Assembly (NCBI RefSeq): GCF_002119685.1
Contig: NZ_CP021108.1
Span: 2,356,001 to 2,420,000 of the forward strand
DNA: 64,000 bases
From: Bordetella genomosp. 8
Lineage (GTDB): Bacteria; Pseudomonadota; Gammaproteobacteria; Burkholderiales; Burkholderiaceae_B
Direction of reading: 5' to 3'
Shown piece after piece: positions 10,865 through 19,929 of the stretch. A model generated the notes under the pieces. The model saw only the letters and a program-made list of their open reading frames with translations, did no database searches and was not told the DNA's origin. Positions within the stretch are counted from its first letter, which is position 1. Each line of letters opens with the position of its first letter. The position numbers and the translations under genes are program-made.

Positions 10865-12469
10865 GTGATATCCACAGCCAATCTAACCATCCAGTTCGGC
10901 CCCAAGCCCCTGTTCGAGAACGTCAGCGTCAAGTTCGGGGACGGCAACCGGTATGGACTGATCGGGGCCAACGGATCCGGCAAGTCCACCTTCATGAAAA
11001 TCATCGGCGGCGACCTCGAGTCGTCGGCCGGCAGCGTTTCGCTTGAACCCGGCATGCGGCTGGGCAAGCTGCGCCAGGACCAGTTCGCCTTCGAAGACCA
11101 GCGCGTGCTGGACGTGGTGATGATGGGCCACACCGATATGTGGGCCGCCATGTCGGAACGCGATGCCATCTATGCCAACGCCGACGCGTCGGAAGAAGAC
11201 TACATGCGCGCGGCGGACCTGGAGGCCAAGTTCGCCGAGTACGACGGCTATACGGCCGAGGCGCGCGCCGGCGAGCTGTTGCTGGGCCTGGGCATCGCCG
11301 TCGACCAGCACAACCAGCCCATGCGGGAAATCGCTCCCGGCTGGAAGCTGCGCGTGCTGTTGGCGCAGGCGCTGTTTTCCAATCCGGACGTGCTGCTGCT
11401 GGACGAACCGACCAACAACCTGGACATCAATACGATCCGCTGGCTGGAAGACGTGCTGAACGGCTACCAGAGCACGATGATCATCATCAGCCACGATCGC
11501 CATTTCCTGAACCAGGTCTGCACCCACATGGCCGACCTGGATTACCGCGAGATCCGCATCTATCCCGGGACCTACGACGACTACATGCTGGCTTCCACGC
11601 AGGCGCGCGAGCGGCTGTCGGCCAATAACGCCAAGGCCAAGGAGCGTATCGCCGAGCTGCAGGACTTCGTGCGCCGCTTCGCCGCCAACAAGTCAAAGTC
11701 GCGCCAGGCCACGTCGCGCCTGAAGCAGATCGACCGCATCAAGGCAGACCAGGTCGAGGTCAAGCCTTCGTCACGCCAGAACCCGTATATCCGCTTCGAG
11801 CAGAACAAGGTCATGCACCGTCTGGCCGTGACCGTCGAAAACGTGTCCAAGGCCTACGACGCGCCCGTCATCCGCAATTTCTCGGCAATGGTGGACGCGG
11901 GCGAAAAGATCGCCATCGTCGGGGCGAACGGCGTGGGCAAGACCACGCTGCTGCGCCTGCTGGCGGGCGATCTGCAACCGGATTCGGGGTCGATCAAATG
12001 GTCGGAAAACGCCGACCTGGGCTATATGGCGCAGGACGTCTCCGACCAGTTCCAGCAGGAAGACATCAATCTGTTCGACTGGATGGATGACTACCGGCAG
12101 GCGGGCGACGACGATCAGTCGGTGCGTTCGGTGCTGGGACGCCTGCTGTTTTCGGCGGACGACCTGCCCAAGGCGCCCAAGGTGCTGTCCGGCGGCGAAA
12201 AGAACCGCATGACCTTCGGCCGGCTGATGCTGGGCCGGCACAATGTGCTGCTGCTGGACGAGCCGACCAACCACCTGGACATGGAGTCGATCGAATCGCT
12301 GCAGTTCGCGCTGGAGAAATTCCAGGGTACGCTGTTTTTCGTTTCGCACGACCGGGAGTTCGTGTCGGGACTGGCGACGCGGGTGATCGAAATCCTGCCG
12401 GATGGGGAAATCGTCGACTATCGGGGCGGCTACGAGGATTATCTGGCGTCGCGCGGCATCGACGTCTGA
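10865..12469 (+). CDS. ybiT: ABC-F ATPase YbiT
   Basis: A 534-residue soluble twin-ATPase that acts on the ribosome, not a transporter: there is no membrane segment. Start is the GTG at 10865, which gives the family N-terminus [24 protein letters not shown]. Both cassettes are complete: Walker [10 protein letters not shown] with [11 protein letters not shown], then GANGVGKTT with signature LSGGEKNRM and [11 protein letters not shown]. The charged linker with the [17 protein letters not shown] segment is the P-site tRNA interaction motif region. Length and the [14 protein letters not shown] segment match YbiT better than EttA or Uup. Confidence 0.93.
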   Translation: MISTANLTIQFGPKPLFENVSVKFGDGNRYGLIGANGSGKSTFMKIIGGDLESSAGSVSLEPGMRLGKLRQDQFAFEDQRVLDVVMMGHTDMWAAMSERDAIYANADASEEDYMRAADLEAKFAEYDGYTAEARAGELLLGLGIAVDQHNQPMREIAPGWKLRVLLAQALFSNPDVLLLDEPTNNLDINTIRWLEDVLNGYQSTMIIISHDRHFLNQVCTHMADLDYREIRIYPGTYDDYMLASTQARERLSANNAKAKERIAELQDFVRRFAANKSKSRQATSRLKQIDRIKADQVEVKPSSRQNPYIRFEQNKVMHRLAVTVENVSKAYDAPVIRNFSAMVDAGEKIAIVGANGVGKTTLLRLLAGDLQPDSGSIKWSENADLGYMAQDVSDQFQQEDINLFDWMDDYRQAGDDDQSVRSVLGRLLFSADDLPKAPKVLSGGEKNRMTFGRLMLGRHNVLLLDEPTNHLDMESIESLQFALEKFQGTLFFVSHDREFVSGLATRVIEILPDGEIVDYRGGYEDYLASRGIDV

Positions 12470-12601
12470 GCCGGCGTTGCCAGGAGGACACGGTCGCCTG
12501 GGCAAGGCGGCCTTCAGGTGGCCTCCCGGCGGTGTCAGGCGGCCGGCGGCGGAATCGCTGAGTTAAACTAGGGAAAACCCTCGGTCGCCGTTTCCCCCAT
12601 T

Positions 12602-13876
12602 ATGTCCTCCGCCATCGCCAGACCCGGCAGCCAGCCGGCGGCCTATGCCGTCACGCTGCAAGTCATCTCCATCGTTTTCTTCACTTTCCTGTGCTACCTG
12701 GTCATCGGCCTGCCGATGGCGGTCCTGCCGGGCTACGTCCATGGCGACCTGGGCTATGGGTCGGTGTTGGCGGGCGTCGTGATCAGCGTGCAGTACGTGG
12801 CGACGCTATTGAGCCGTTCCCACGCGGGCCGCATGGCCGACACGGTGGGTCCGAAGCAGACGGTATTGATCGGATTGGCGGCCTGTACGGCAAGCGGCGT
12901 GTTCCTGTTGCTGGCCCATCTGCTGGCCGACCAGCCGGCGCTGAGCCTGACCGCCTTGATCATCGGGCGGCTGGTGCTGGGGTTCGGCGAAAGCTGGGTC
13001 GGCACGGGCAGCATCACCTGGGGCATCGGCCGCGTCGGCGCGGGCCATACGGCCAAGGTGATTTCCTGGAACGGCATCAGTACCTACGGGGCGCTGGCCA
13101 TCGGCGCGCCGCTGGGCGTGCAGCTGCAGTCGCATTGGGGGTTCGGCGCCGTGGGCTGGGCGGTCCTGGCGGCCGGCCTGCTGGGCCTGGCGCTGGCCGC
13201 GCCGCGTGCGCGGGTGGCCGTGGTGGGCGGGGCGCGCATGGCGTTCTCGCAGGTCGTGGCGCGCGTGCTGCCGCACGGGCTGGCGCTGGGGCTGGCGTCG
13301 GTGGGCTTCGGCTCGATCGCCGCCTTCGTCACGCTGTACTACGCCTTTCACCATTGGGATGGCGCGGCGCTGTCGCTCAGCGTGTTCGGCTGCTTTTTCA
13401 TCGGCGCGCGCCTGCTGCTGGGTGGCACCATCGGGCGCTTCGGCGGATTCCGGGTGGCGATTGCTTCCATCAGCGTGGAGATTATCGGCCTGCTGCTGTT
13501 GTGGCTGGCGAGCGCGCCGTGGATGGCGCTGGCCGGCGCCGCGCTGACGGGTTTCGGTTTTTCGCTGGTGTTCCCCTCGGTGGGCGTGGAGGCCGTCAAT
13601 CGCGTGCCGCCCGGCAATCGGGGCGCGGCGCTGGGGGCGTACTCGGCTTTCCTGGATCTGTCGCTGGGTATCACCGGTCCGGTAGCCGGGCTGATCGTGA
13701 CGGGATTCGGCTATCCGGCGATCTTCCTGTTCGCGGGATTGGCGGCCGCCATCGCGATCTGCATCGCGCTGGCCTTGCAGCGGGGCGCGCGCGCCGCGGC
13801 GACGGGCGGCCAGGCCGTGGCGCCATCCCAACCTGTGGCGGTTGCCGGCCAGCCCGTCCCGGCGGGCGGCGACTGA
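12602..13876 (+). CDS. MFS transporter (YhhS-like)
   Basis: A 424-residue transporter with 12 hydrophobic segments. The loop after helix 2 is [14 protein letters not shown] (MFS motif A), and the stretch [21 protein letters not shown] is characteristic of the YhhS/YfcJ arabinose-efflux-permease-like group. There is a Pro/Ala/Gln-rich cytosolic tail after the last helix. The stop is one base before the yigZ start, so the two are co-transcribed. No ribosome site is evident. Substrate unknown; related proteins confer modest drug or metabolite export. Confidence 0.88.
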   Translation: MSSAIARPGSQPAAYAVTLQVISIVFFTFLCYLVIGLPMAVLPGYVHGDLGYGSVLAGVVISVQYVATLLSRSHAGRMADTVGPKQTVLIGLAACTASGVFLLLAHLLADQPALSLTALIIGRLVLGFGESWVGTGSITWGIGRVGAGHTAKVISWNGISTYGALAIGAPLGVQLQSHWGFGAVGWAVLAAGLLGLALAAPRARVAVVGGARMAFSQVVARVLPHGLALGLASVGFGSIAAFVTLYYAFHHWDGAALSLSVFGCFFIGARLLLGGTIGRFGGFRVAIASISVEIIGLLLLWLASAPWMALAGAALTGFGFSLVFPSVGVEAVNRVPPGNRGAALGAYSAFLDLSLGITGPVAGLIVTGFGYPAIFLFAGLAAAIAICIALALQRGARAAATGGQAVAPSQPVAVAGQPVPAGGD

Positions 13877-13877
13877 C

Positions 13878-14474
13878 ATGCCCAGCACGCTGGCGGCGCC
13901 GCATGACTACCGGGAAACGATCAAGAAAAGCGTCTTCCTGGCGCATGCGGGCCCGGTCGGCGACGTGGACGCGGCGATGGCCTTCATCGCCGCGCATTCC
14001 GATCCAGGCGCCACGCACAACTGCTGGGCTTACCGTATCGGCGCGGCCTACCGGTTCAGCGATGACGGCGAGCCGGGCGGCACCGCCGGACGGCCCATGC
14101 TGCAGGCAATCGAAGGCCAGGATTGCGACCGCGTCGCGGTGGTGGTGACGCGCTGGTACGGTGGTATCAACCTGGGGACGGGCGGGCTGGCGCGCGCCTA
14201 TGGCGGCACGGCCGCCAACTGCCTGCGGCTGGCGCCTCGGGTGGAGATCGTCGATACGGTCACCGCGACCTGCGCGTGCGCCTATGCCGATCTGCAGCAT
14301 CTGAAGGCGCGCCTGGCGCAGGCGGGCGCGACGGTGACGGCCGAAGCGTTCGACGGGCAGGGCGTGACGCTGACCTTGTCCGTGCCGAGGCTGGCGCTGG
14401 ACGGCTTGAACGCATGGTTCGTCAATTTCACGCGAGGGCAGGGCGCGTTGCGCGTCGATGCGCAACGCGGGTGA
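13878..14474 (+). CDS. yigZ: YigZ/IMPACT family protein
   Basis: A 198-residue protein. The N-terminal IMPACT domain shows KKSVFLAHAGPV, THNCWAYRIG, FSDDGEPGGTAGRPML and VVVTRWYGGINLGTGGLARAYG, all diagnostic; the C-terminal DUF1949 part resembles an EF-G domain. The family is thought to act near the ribosome or in stress translation control, without a firm function. The start is the ATG one base after the MFS stop; a longer open frame upstream overlaps that gene and is rejected. Confidence 0.93.
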   Translation: MPSTLAAPHDYRETIKKSVFLAHAGPVGDVDAAMAFIAAHSDPGATHNCWAYRIGAAYRFSDDGEPGGTAGRPMLQAIEGQDCDRVAVVVTRWYGGINLGTGGLARAYGGTAANCLRLAPRVEIVDTVTATCACAYADLQHLKARLAQAGATVTAEAFDGQGVTLTLSVPRLALDGLNAWFVNFTRGQGALRVDAQRG

Positions 14475-14507
14475 CCCGTTACGGCGGGTTCAATTGCGGC
14501 GGGCCAG

Positions 14508-14610
14508 GTGTGGCCGGCCAGGTGCGGCCGGCTAGGTGCGGCCCGCTTAGGTGCAGCCCGCTTAGGTGCAGCCCGCTTAGGTGCAGCCGGCCTATGCGCG
14601 GCCGGCCTAG
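14508..14610. repeat. tandem array of seven 14-15-bp units
   Basis: Imperfect units of the form GTGCAGCCCGCTTAG: 14508-14521, 14522-14535, 14536-14550, 14551-14565, 14566-14580, 14581-14595 and 14596-14610. Units 4 and 5 are identical. The array fills the gap between the converging yigZ and thioredoxin genes, and its last unit supplies the thioredoxin stop codon. Each unit contains a GCCGGC- or GCCCGC-type core, so the RNA could fold. Confidence 0.8.
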
Positions 14611-14996
14611 GCCTGGTTGCCGTCGGCGTCCTGGCCTTGCTGGGCGGCGGCGATGTCCTGATGGACCTTTTCCATATCCAGCTCTTTCACCTTGGCCAGC
14701 AGCTCGTTCAACTGGCCAGCCGACAGCGCGCCCGGTTGCGAAAACAGCAGCACCTGCTCGCGGAACACCATCAGCGTGGGAATGGAGCGGATGCCCAGCG
14801 CGCCCGCCAGCTCCTGCTCGACGTCCGTGTTCACCTTGGCGAAGGTCACGTCGGGATGTTCCTCGGAGGCTTTCTCGAAGACGGGCGCGAAGCCGCGACA
14901 GGGGCCGCACCACGGCGCCCAGAAGTCGACGATCAATGTGCCTTCCGGCTTGATGGCTTCCTGGAAGGATTCCTTGTTCAGTTCGACGATGCTCAT
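14607..14996 (-). CDS. thioredoxin
   Basis: A 129-residue cytosolic thioredoxin. It starts MSIVELNKESFQEAI and has the active site WAPWCGPCRG, the cis-Pro loop GIRSIPTLMVF, and an Asp-rich fold core VDFWAPWC. It is about 20 residues longer than E. coli TrxA, with a Gln/Asp-rich tail, like the trxC-less second thioredoxins of Bordetella. A longer upstream frame lacks family similarity. The stop codon lies inside the tandem array at 14508-14610, so the protein tail may vary between strains. Confidence 0.93.
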   Translation of the reverse strand: MSIVELNKESFQEAIKPEGTLIVDFWAPWCGPCRGFAPVFEKASEEHPDVTFAKVNTDVEQELAGALGIRSIPTLMVFREQVLLFSQPGALSAGQLNELLAKVKELDMEKVHQDIAAAQQGQDADGNQA

Positions 14997-15097
14997 TCGA
15001 TACGTCCTTGCCGTGCTTGCGCGCGGCGCCTGCGAGCCCCCGCGGGCTCTGGGTGATAGGGCCGCGCCGGACGGAGCGGCCATGTTGCTGCTCGGTG

Positions 15098-16132
15098 CTA
15101 CGACGCGACGGCGGCGCCGGTTCGCGCCTCCCGCGCCGCCGCCTGCTTGATCGACGCCACGATTTCGTAGGAACGCAGCCGGTCGGCCGGGTCGTAGAAA
15201 TCGGAAACGATCATGACTTCGTCGGCCTGCGTGCGCGCGACCAGCGCTTCCAGTTCACGCTTGACCGTTTCGGGACCGCCCACGATGGAAGCGCCCAGCC
15301 GCTGCTGGACCGCGGCCTTTTCCCACTGGTCCCACAGGCCCGACATGTCGTCCACCGGCGGCTGTAATTGCAGCCTGTGGCCGCGCACCACGGACAGGAA
15401 CTTCTGCTGCTGCGTGGTGGACTGTCGCTGGGCTTCCGCGTCCGTATCGGCTGCGATGATGGGCACGCCGATCATGGAGTAAGGCCGGTCCAGGACGTCC
15501 GACGGCTGGAACAGGTGGCGGTACAGCTGCATCGCCGCCATGCCCTCGGGCGAAAAATGGCCGGCGAACGAAAACGGCAAGCCCAGCTGCGCCGCCAGGC
15601 GCGCGCTGAAGTCGCTGGATCCCAGCAACCAGATGGGCACGTTCAAGCCTTCGCCAGGAATGGCGCGCACCGCCTGCGTGGGATGCGCGGGCCGGAAGTA
15701 CGCGCGCAGCTCTTCCAGCTGCGTCGGGAAATTCATGCCGCTGCGCGGATCCCGCCCCAGCGCGCGCTGCGTGAGGCCATCGCTGCCGGGCGCGCGGCCC
15801 AGGCCCAGGTCGATGCGGCCCGGGAACAGCGATTCCAGGGTGCCGAACTGTTCCGCGATGATCAGCGACGCGTGGTTGGGCAGCATGACCCCGCCGGAAC
15901 CCACGCGAATGGTGTGGGTATGCGCCGCCACGTGGCCGATCAATACCGCGGTCGCGCTGCTGGCGATGCCGTTGATATTGTGGTGTTCGGCCAGCCAGAA
16001 GCGGTTATAGCCCAGGGACTCGACGTGCCGGGCCAGCTCGACGGTGTTGCGAAAGGCGTCCGCGGCGGTGCGGCCCTGCGCGATGGGCGCGAGGTCCAGG
16101 ACCGATAGCGGGATTTCTGACAGGGGTTTCAT
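15098..16132 (-). CDS. LLM-class flavin-dependent oxidoreductase
   Basis: A 344-residue luciferase-like monooxygenase. It starts at 16132 with GAGGAAAACC upstream. The N-terminus [19 protein letters not shown], then [55 protein letters not shown], is the standard pattern of the bacterial-luciferase-like group that uses FMNH2 supplied by another reductase. A VGGPETV segment near the end is also usual. Close relatives are common single genes with unknown substrates (alkanal or aromatic oxidation is the usual guess). Confidence 0.9.
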   Translation of the reverse strand: MKPLSEIPLSVLDLAPIAQGRTAADAFRNTVELARHVESLGYNRFWLAEHHNINGIASSATAVLIGHVAAHTHTIRVGSGGVMLPNHASLIIAEQFGTLESLFPGRIDLGLGRAPGSDGLTQRALGRDPRSGMNFPTQLEELRAYFRPAHPTQAVRAIPGEGLNVPIWLLGSSDFSARLAAQLGLPFSFAGHFSPEGMAAMQLYRHLFQPSDVLDRPYSMIGVPIIAADTDAEAQRQSTTQQQKFLSVVRGHRLQLQPPVDDMSGLWDQWEKAAVQQRLGASIVGGPETVKRELEALVARTQADEVMIVSDFYDPADRLRSYEIVASIKQAAAREARTGAAVAS

Positions 16133-16258
16133 GGTTTTCCTCACGCCATATACATGGGGCAGTGTATCGACGATTTCAACCGCCCGGCCTAGCAACCTTG
16201 CCGCCGGCCGGGTTGTAAGGGGTGACGTCGGGCGTGGGAAATGCGTAGACTCGCGGCC

Positions 16259-16678
16259 ATGATTCAGATCTCGAACACCCTTTACCTGGATGAACGCGAA
16301 GTCGAGTTCAGCATGATCCGCGCCCAGGGGGCGGGCGGCCAGAACGTCAACAAGGTATCCAGCGCCGTGCATCTGCGTTTCGATATCCGCGCGTCTTCAC
16401 TGCCGGATGCGATCAAGCAGGCCTTGCTGGACAGTGGCGACCGCCGCATTACGAAGGACGGCGTCGCGGTGATCAAGGCGCAGACGCACCGCAGCCAGGA
16501 CAAGAATCGCGACGAGGCGCTCGCGCGGCTGGCGGGCATGATCGCCGCCGCGTCGCGGCCGGTGATACCGCGCAAGGCGACGCGGCCCACGCGCGCTTCG
16601 CAGCAACGCCGCGTGCAGCGCAAGGTGCGTCACGGGCAGGTCAAGCAGCTCAGGGGGAAGATCGCCGACGGTGGTTGA
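16259..16678 (+). CDS. arfB: ribosome-rescue peptidyl-tRNA hydrolase ArfB
   Basis: A 139-residue protein that hydrolyses peptidyl-tRNA on stalled, non-stop ribosomes. The GGQ motif is in [22 protein letters not shown], and the basic C-terminal tail ([19 protein letters not shown]) that enters the empty mRNA channel is complete. The ATG at 16259 gives MIQIS, which matches the E. coli start MIVIS; an ATG six codons upstream has a slightly better purine stretch and cannot be excluded. Confidence 0.93.
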   Translation: MIQISNTLYLDEREVEFSMIRAQGAGGQNVNKVSSAVHLRFDIRASSLPDAIKQALLDSGDRRITKDGVAVIKAQTHRSQDKNRDEALARLAGMIAAASRPVIPRKATRPTRASQQRRVQRKVRHGQVKQLRGKIADGG

Positions 16679-16798
16679 CCCACATCGGCGCCGGCCCGGG
16701 TTTCATGCGGGCCGCTGGCCCGCGGACCCGGTCGACGGATCGACGCGGCGCCACCCGTGGTCCGTGCCCGGCACCGCGGCATGGGGCTCAAGCCCCCT

Positions 16799-17218
16799 TT
16801 ACCATTCGAAGCCGAGGCGGTCGTGGGATCCCTTGCTGACCGTGGCCTGGCGGGTCATCGCCTTGCCGTCGTAGGTCGCGGTGATCTTGTACGTGCCCGG
16901 CGGCAGCTTGACCAGCAGGTAAGGGCCGCCCGTGGTGGTCTGCAAGACCGTCGCGCCCTTGCTGTCGGTAATGGTGACCGGCACGTCGGCCGTGTAGTCG
17001 TTCTGGCCATCCCGGCGCTTCGCGAACACCATGGACAGCGAGTAGTCTTTTTCAGCGGCCTTCATGGACGTCGATTCGTCCAGGCCGACGCCGCCGGTCA
17101 CGAACTGGACGTTGCCCTGCTGCTGCACGGGCGGCATATCGGCGTATGCGACGGACAGCCCGGCGCCGAAGACAAGCATCGCAGCCAGCGAGCGGCGGAA
17201 GCGGATTGTTTTCATCAT
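16799..17218 (-). CDS. periplasmic protein with carboxypeptidase-regulatory-like beta domain
   Basis: A 139-residue protein starting at the first of two adjacent ATGs; GGAG lies 7 nt upstream. Residues 1-26 are a signal peptide with an AYA-D cleavage site. The rest is a single beta-sandwich of the transthyretin-like type: VPVTITDSKGATVLQTTTGGPYLLVKLPPGTYKITATYDGK is the usual CarboxypepD-reg core. No cysteines and no lipobox, so it should be free in the periplasm. Homologues are widespread in Burkholderiales without known function. It stands alone; neighbours converge or are distant. Confidence 0.78.
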   Translation of the reverse strand: MMKTIRFRRSLAAMLVFGAGLSVAYADMPPVQQQGNVQFVTGGVGLDESTSMKAAEKDYSLSMVFAKRRDGQNDYTADVPVTITDSKGATVLQTTTGGPYLLVKLPPGTYKITATYDGKAMTRQATVSKGSHDRLGFEW

Positions 17219-17442
17219 TCTGCTCCTGTGAAACGGTTCTCAAGTATCCCTTAGCCCGGGACGGGCGCGCGGCGGGACCGCGATAACCGTGGTCGGCGCG
17301 TGTAGCTTTGAGTCGTCGCAAGCGTTGAAGTTCTGCATTCGAAGCCCGTGGTCGACCTTGCGCAGGCACGCGATCCGCCGCCTGACAACAGCGAGATACA
17401 ACAGCAAGATACCTGCCCGAAGACCGTCGGCGATGACGCAAA

Positions 17443-18207
17443 TCAAACGGCGCGGACGTCCCAGTTCGATCGTCCGGCGGGCGTGCCGTCCGGCGCATAG
17501 CGCCTTTCGTACAAGGCGCGGTGCTCCATGCCGATGGCCATGACCGTGGACGAACGTGTGCCGTAGGTCAGGCCGACGATGAAGGCGCTGCTTAGAAAAC
17601 GCTCGCGTTCCAGGCCGATGCCGGTGTCGGGCAGTTCGGCATCCTGGGCCACGGAACGGTCGCCCAGCGCATCGAACAGCGCTTCGATATCGGGCGACGG
17701 CGCGCCGCGCAGGATATCGGTGAAGGCGGCCTTGGTGCGCGCCAGCTTGGGCCAGGGCGTGTCCAGCAGGTGATTGGACAAGGCGTAGATGCCCGGTGCC
17801 AGCGCGCGCGGCGCCGGGCCGCGATTGCTGTAGTACCAGACGTCATCGCCATCGCCGACGATGAGATTGAAGCCGTTATAGGCGGCGCCGCTCGCGGCGA
17901 CGGTGGCGATGTATTCCGATGGCGATACTGCGCCGCGCAGGAAATCTTCCACCAGCTTTCCGCGCGACGGCGCGCCGGGCCGGATGGTCATGGGATCGCG
18001 ATAGTTGGTGACCAGCGCGTGGCGGCCGGCGCGCGTCATTCCCATCCAGGTGCCGCCGGATTGCAGGTCGCGGCCGGCGATGATCCGCGGGTCGTCCCGC
18101 CAGGGGGCCGCGGCCGCGGTGGGCCGCGCATGATATTCGTCACGATTGGCGGCGACCAGCACCGGGGCATCGGGTATGACGTCGATGGCGAGCACGGCCA
18201 GGCACAT
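17443..18207 (-). CDS. NRDE family (TANGO2-like) protein
   Basis: A 254-residue cytosolic protein named for its N-terminal motif, here VAANRDEYHARPT, preceded by MCLAVLAID. The pattern ILNRDE...GGTWMGMTRAGRHALVTNYRD is that of the bacterial relatives of eukaryotic TANGO2. An N-terminal Cys2 suggests an Ntn-hydrolase-like fold, as proposed for this family. Function is unresolved (haem handling has been proposed for TANGO2 homologues). It is the last gene of a minus-strand run that starts with the aldo/keto reductase; the gap to ybaK is 9 bp. Confidence 0.9.
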   Translation of the reverse strand: MCLAVLAIDVIPDAPVLVAANRDEYHARPTAAAAPWRDDPRIIAGRDLQSGGTWMGMTRAGRHALVTNYRDPMTIRPGAPSRGKLVEDFLRGAVSPSEYIATVAASGAAYNGFNLIVGDGDDVWYYSNRGPAPRALAPGIYALSNHLLDTPWPKLARTKAAFTDILRGAPSPDIEALFDALGDRSVAQDAELPDTGIGLERERFLSSAFIVGLTYGTRSSTVMAIGMEHRALYERRYAPDGTPAGRSNWDVRAV

Positions 18208-18216
18208 GATCGCGGT

Positions 18217-18840
18217 TCAGTCCTCGTGGCCGGACGCCGCGGCGGCCGGGCTTGCCGGGTCCGTCGCGGCGCCGCCATCGCGCGTGAAGCTGGCGGTCTT
18301 CGGACGTACCAGGGCAAGGTAGTCGCGCGCGTTCATGACGATGGACGCGTCCAGCCGGCCTGCGTTGAAGACGATCTCGTCATACCGGGTGCCCAGCGTC
18401 TCGTCCACCAGCAGCGTCAAGGCATCGTCGAAGACGAAGGGCGGGATGGCGCCGATTTCGCAGCCGGTCAGTTCGCGCGCCAGATCGCGTGTGGCCAGCG
18501 ATGCCTTCTTGCCGCCGGCCGCGCGCGCGATCGCTTCCAGGTCGGCCTGGCGATCGGCCGGGAATACGGCGAGCACGTGGGCGCGCTGTGTGGATGAAAG
18601 CTTGACGCGGCATACCAGCGCCTTCGCGCCCTGACCGACCGCCGTGCCGCGTATCGCGGCGACGGCTTCGGAGCGTCCTTCCGCGGAGTGGCGCAACAGG
18701 CGGTAGGTGATGCCGGCATGGTCCAGCAGCGATTTCAGGCGGTCGTGGATGGACGCGGGCACCGTCATGCCGATGGATGCTGCCGGTGCGCCTGCCGCCG
18801 GGTCCGCCACCGTGCCGGCGGCGTCGTGCGTGCCGTTCAT
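18217..18840 (-). CDS. YbaK/EbsC-type aminoacyl-tRNA deacylase
   Basis: About 207 residues from the ATG at 18840; an ATG at 18879 would overlap the upstream gene, and one at 18768 would remove a disordered leader. No start has a clear ribosome site. The catalytic domain shows GTAVGQGAKALVCRV, with the Lys expected in this family, and CEIGAIPPFVFDD, the GxIPPF loop of YbaK/ProX editing domains. Such enzymes clear mischarged tRNA-Pro or related species in trans. The Ala/Gly/Asp-rich ends are unusual and probably disordered. Confidence 0.85.
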   Translation of the reverse strand: MNGTHDAAGTVADPAAGAPAASIGMTVPASIHDRLKSLLDHAGITYRLLRHSAEGRSEAVAAIRGTAVGQGAKALVCRVKLSSTQRAHVLAVFPADRQADLEAIARAAGGKKASLATRDLARELTGCEIGAIPPFVFDDALTLLVDETLGTRYDEIVFNAGRLDASIVMNARDYLALVRPKTASFTRDGGAATDPASPAAAASGHED

Positions 18841-18847
18841 CGACGTG

Positions 18848-19846
18848 TCAGCGGACGGAGTCGCCGAAACGGTATTCATGGGTCAGGGTATCCAGCCTGG
18901 TTTTCAGTTCGGCCGACAGCTTGAATTCGACGGCGGCCAGGGTGTCATCCAGTTGCTCCGGCTTGCTGGCGCCCAGCAGCGGTGCGGTGATGGCGGGGTT
19001 GGCGAGCACCCAGGCCATCGCCAGCGTGGTGAGCGATACGCCGGCTTCCTGCGCGATGCCGCGCAGGGTCTCGACGGTTTCGAATGAGCGGTCGTTCCAA
19101 TAGCGGTCCTGGTACCGGCCGGCGGCGGTGCCCAGCGTGAAGCGCGTGCCTTCGGCGGGCTTGTCGCCGCCCCGGTGCTTGCCGGTCAACAGGCCGCCGG
19201 CAAGCGGGTTGTAAGGAATCACGGCCAGGCCTTCGGCTTCGCATAGCGGCAGCAGTTCGCGTTCGATCTCGCGGAACAGGAGGCTGTAGCGCGGCTGGAC
19301 GGAGGTGAATCGCGTCAGGTGCCGCACGTCGGCGCGCCCCAGGGCCGTGGCCAGGCGCCAGGCCAGGAAATTCGACACGCCGATATAGCGCGCGCGACCG
19401 GACTTGACGATGACGTCCAGGGCTTCCAGCGTTTCGTCCAGCGGCGTGGATTCGTCATCGGAATGCAATTGGTACAGGTCGACGTAATCCGTCTGCAGCC
19501 GCTTGAGCGACGCGTCGATCGCATCCAGCAGGTGCTTGCGCGATGCCCCGCGCTGCCATGCTTCCGGGCCCATTTCGCCCACCGCCTTGGTGGCCAGGAT
19601 GAAGCGCGAACGCTTGCCGGTCAGCCAGCGGCCGACGATTTCTTCGGTGCGTCCCACGGTGTCGGGCGTGCCGCCCAGGGGGTAGACGTCCGCGGTGTCA
19701 AGGAAGTTGATGCCGGCGTCCGCGGCCTTGTCCAGGATGCGGCCGGCCAGCGCTTCGTCGGTCTGCAGGCCGAAGGTCATGGTGCCGAGCGCCAGGCGGG
19801 ACACTTTCAGGCCGGTGCGGCCGAACTGGATCTTGGGAATGGACAT
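18848..19846 (-). CDS. aldo/keto reductase
   Basis: A 332-residue NADPH-dependent reductase with the (beta/alpha)8 fold. The catalytic Asp-Tyr pair lies in INFLDTADVYPLGG, the Lys in ILATKAVG, and the His in YQLHSDD, the standard tetrad. The C-terminal SKPEQL cofactor loop is present. GGAGA lies 6 nt before the ATG. It heads a run of three minus-strand genes with ybaK and the NRDE gene. Substrate unknown; it resembles the YajO/Tas-type general aldehyde reductases. Confidence 0.92.
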   Translation of the reverse strand: MSIPKIQFGRTGLKVSRLALGTMTFGLQTDEALAGRILDKAADAGINFLDTADVYPLGGTPDTVGRTEEIVGRWLTGKRSRFILATKAVGEMGPEAWQRGASRKHLLDAIDASLKRLQTDYVDLYQLHSDDESTPLDETLEALDVIVKSGRARYIGVSNFLAWRLATALGRADVRHLTRFTSVQPRYSLLFREIERELLPLCEAEGLAVIPYNPLAGGLLTGKHRGGDKPAEGTRFTLGTAAGRYQDRYWNDRSFETVETLRGIAQEAGVSLTTLAMAWVLANPAITAPLLGASKPEQLDDTLAAVEFKLSAELKTRLDTLTHEYRFGDSVR

Positions 19847-19929
19847 CGTTTTCTCCGGATCGATGCGCCGCGCCGGCGCGAACCGCGAAGATTCTACGCC
19901 CGATGTCCCGCGATGTCGCCGCGGCCGCG

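Noticed and set aside
16783..16796. GGGGC/GCCCC hairpin between arfB and the small periplasmic gene
   Set aside because: Only a 5-bp stem, with a three-T tail; too weak to call a terminator.
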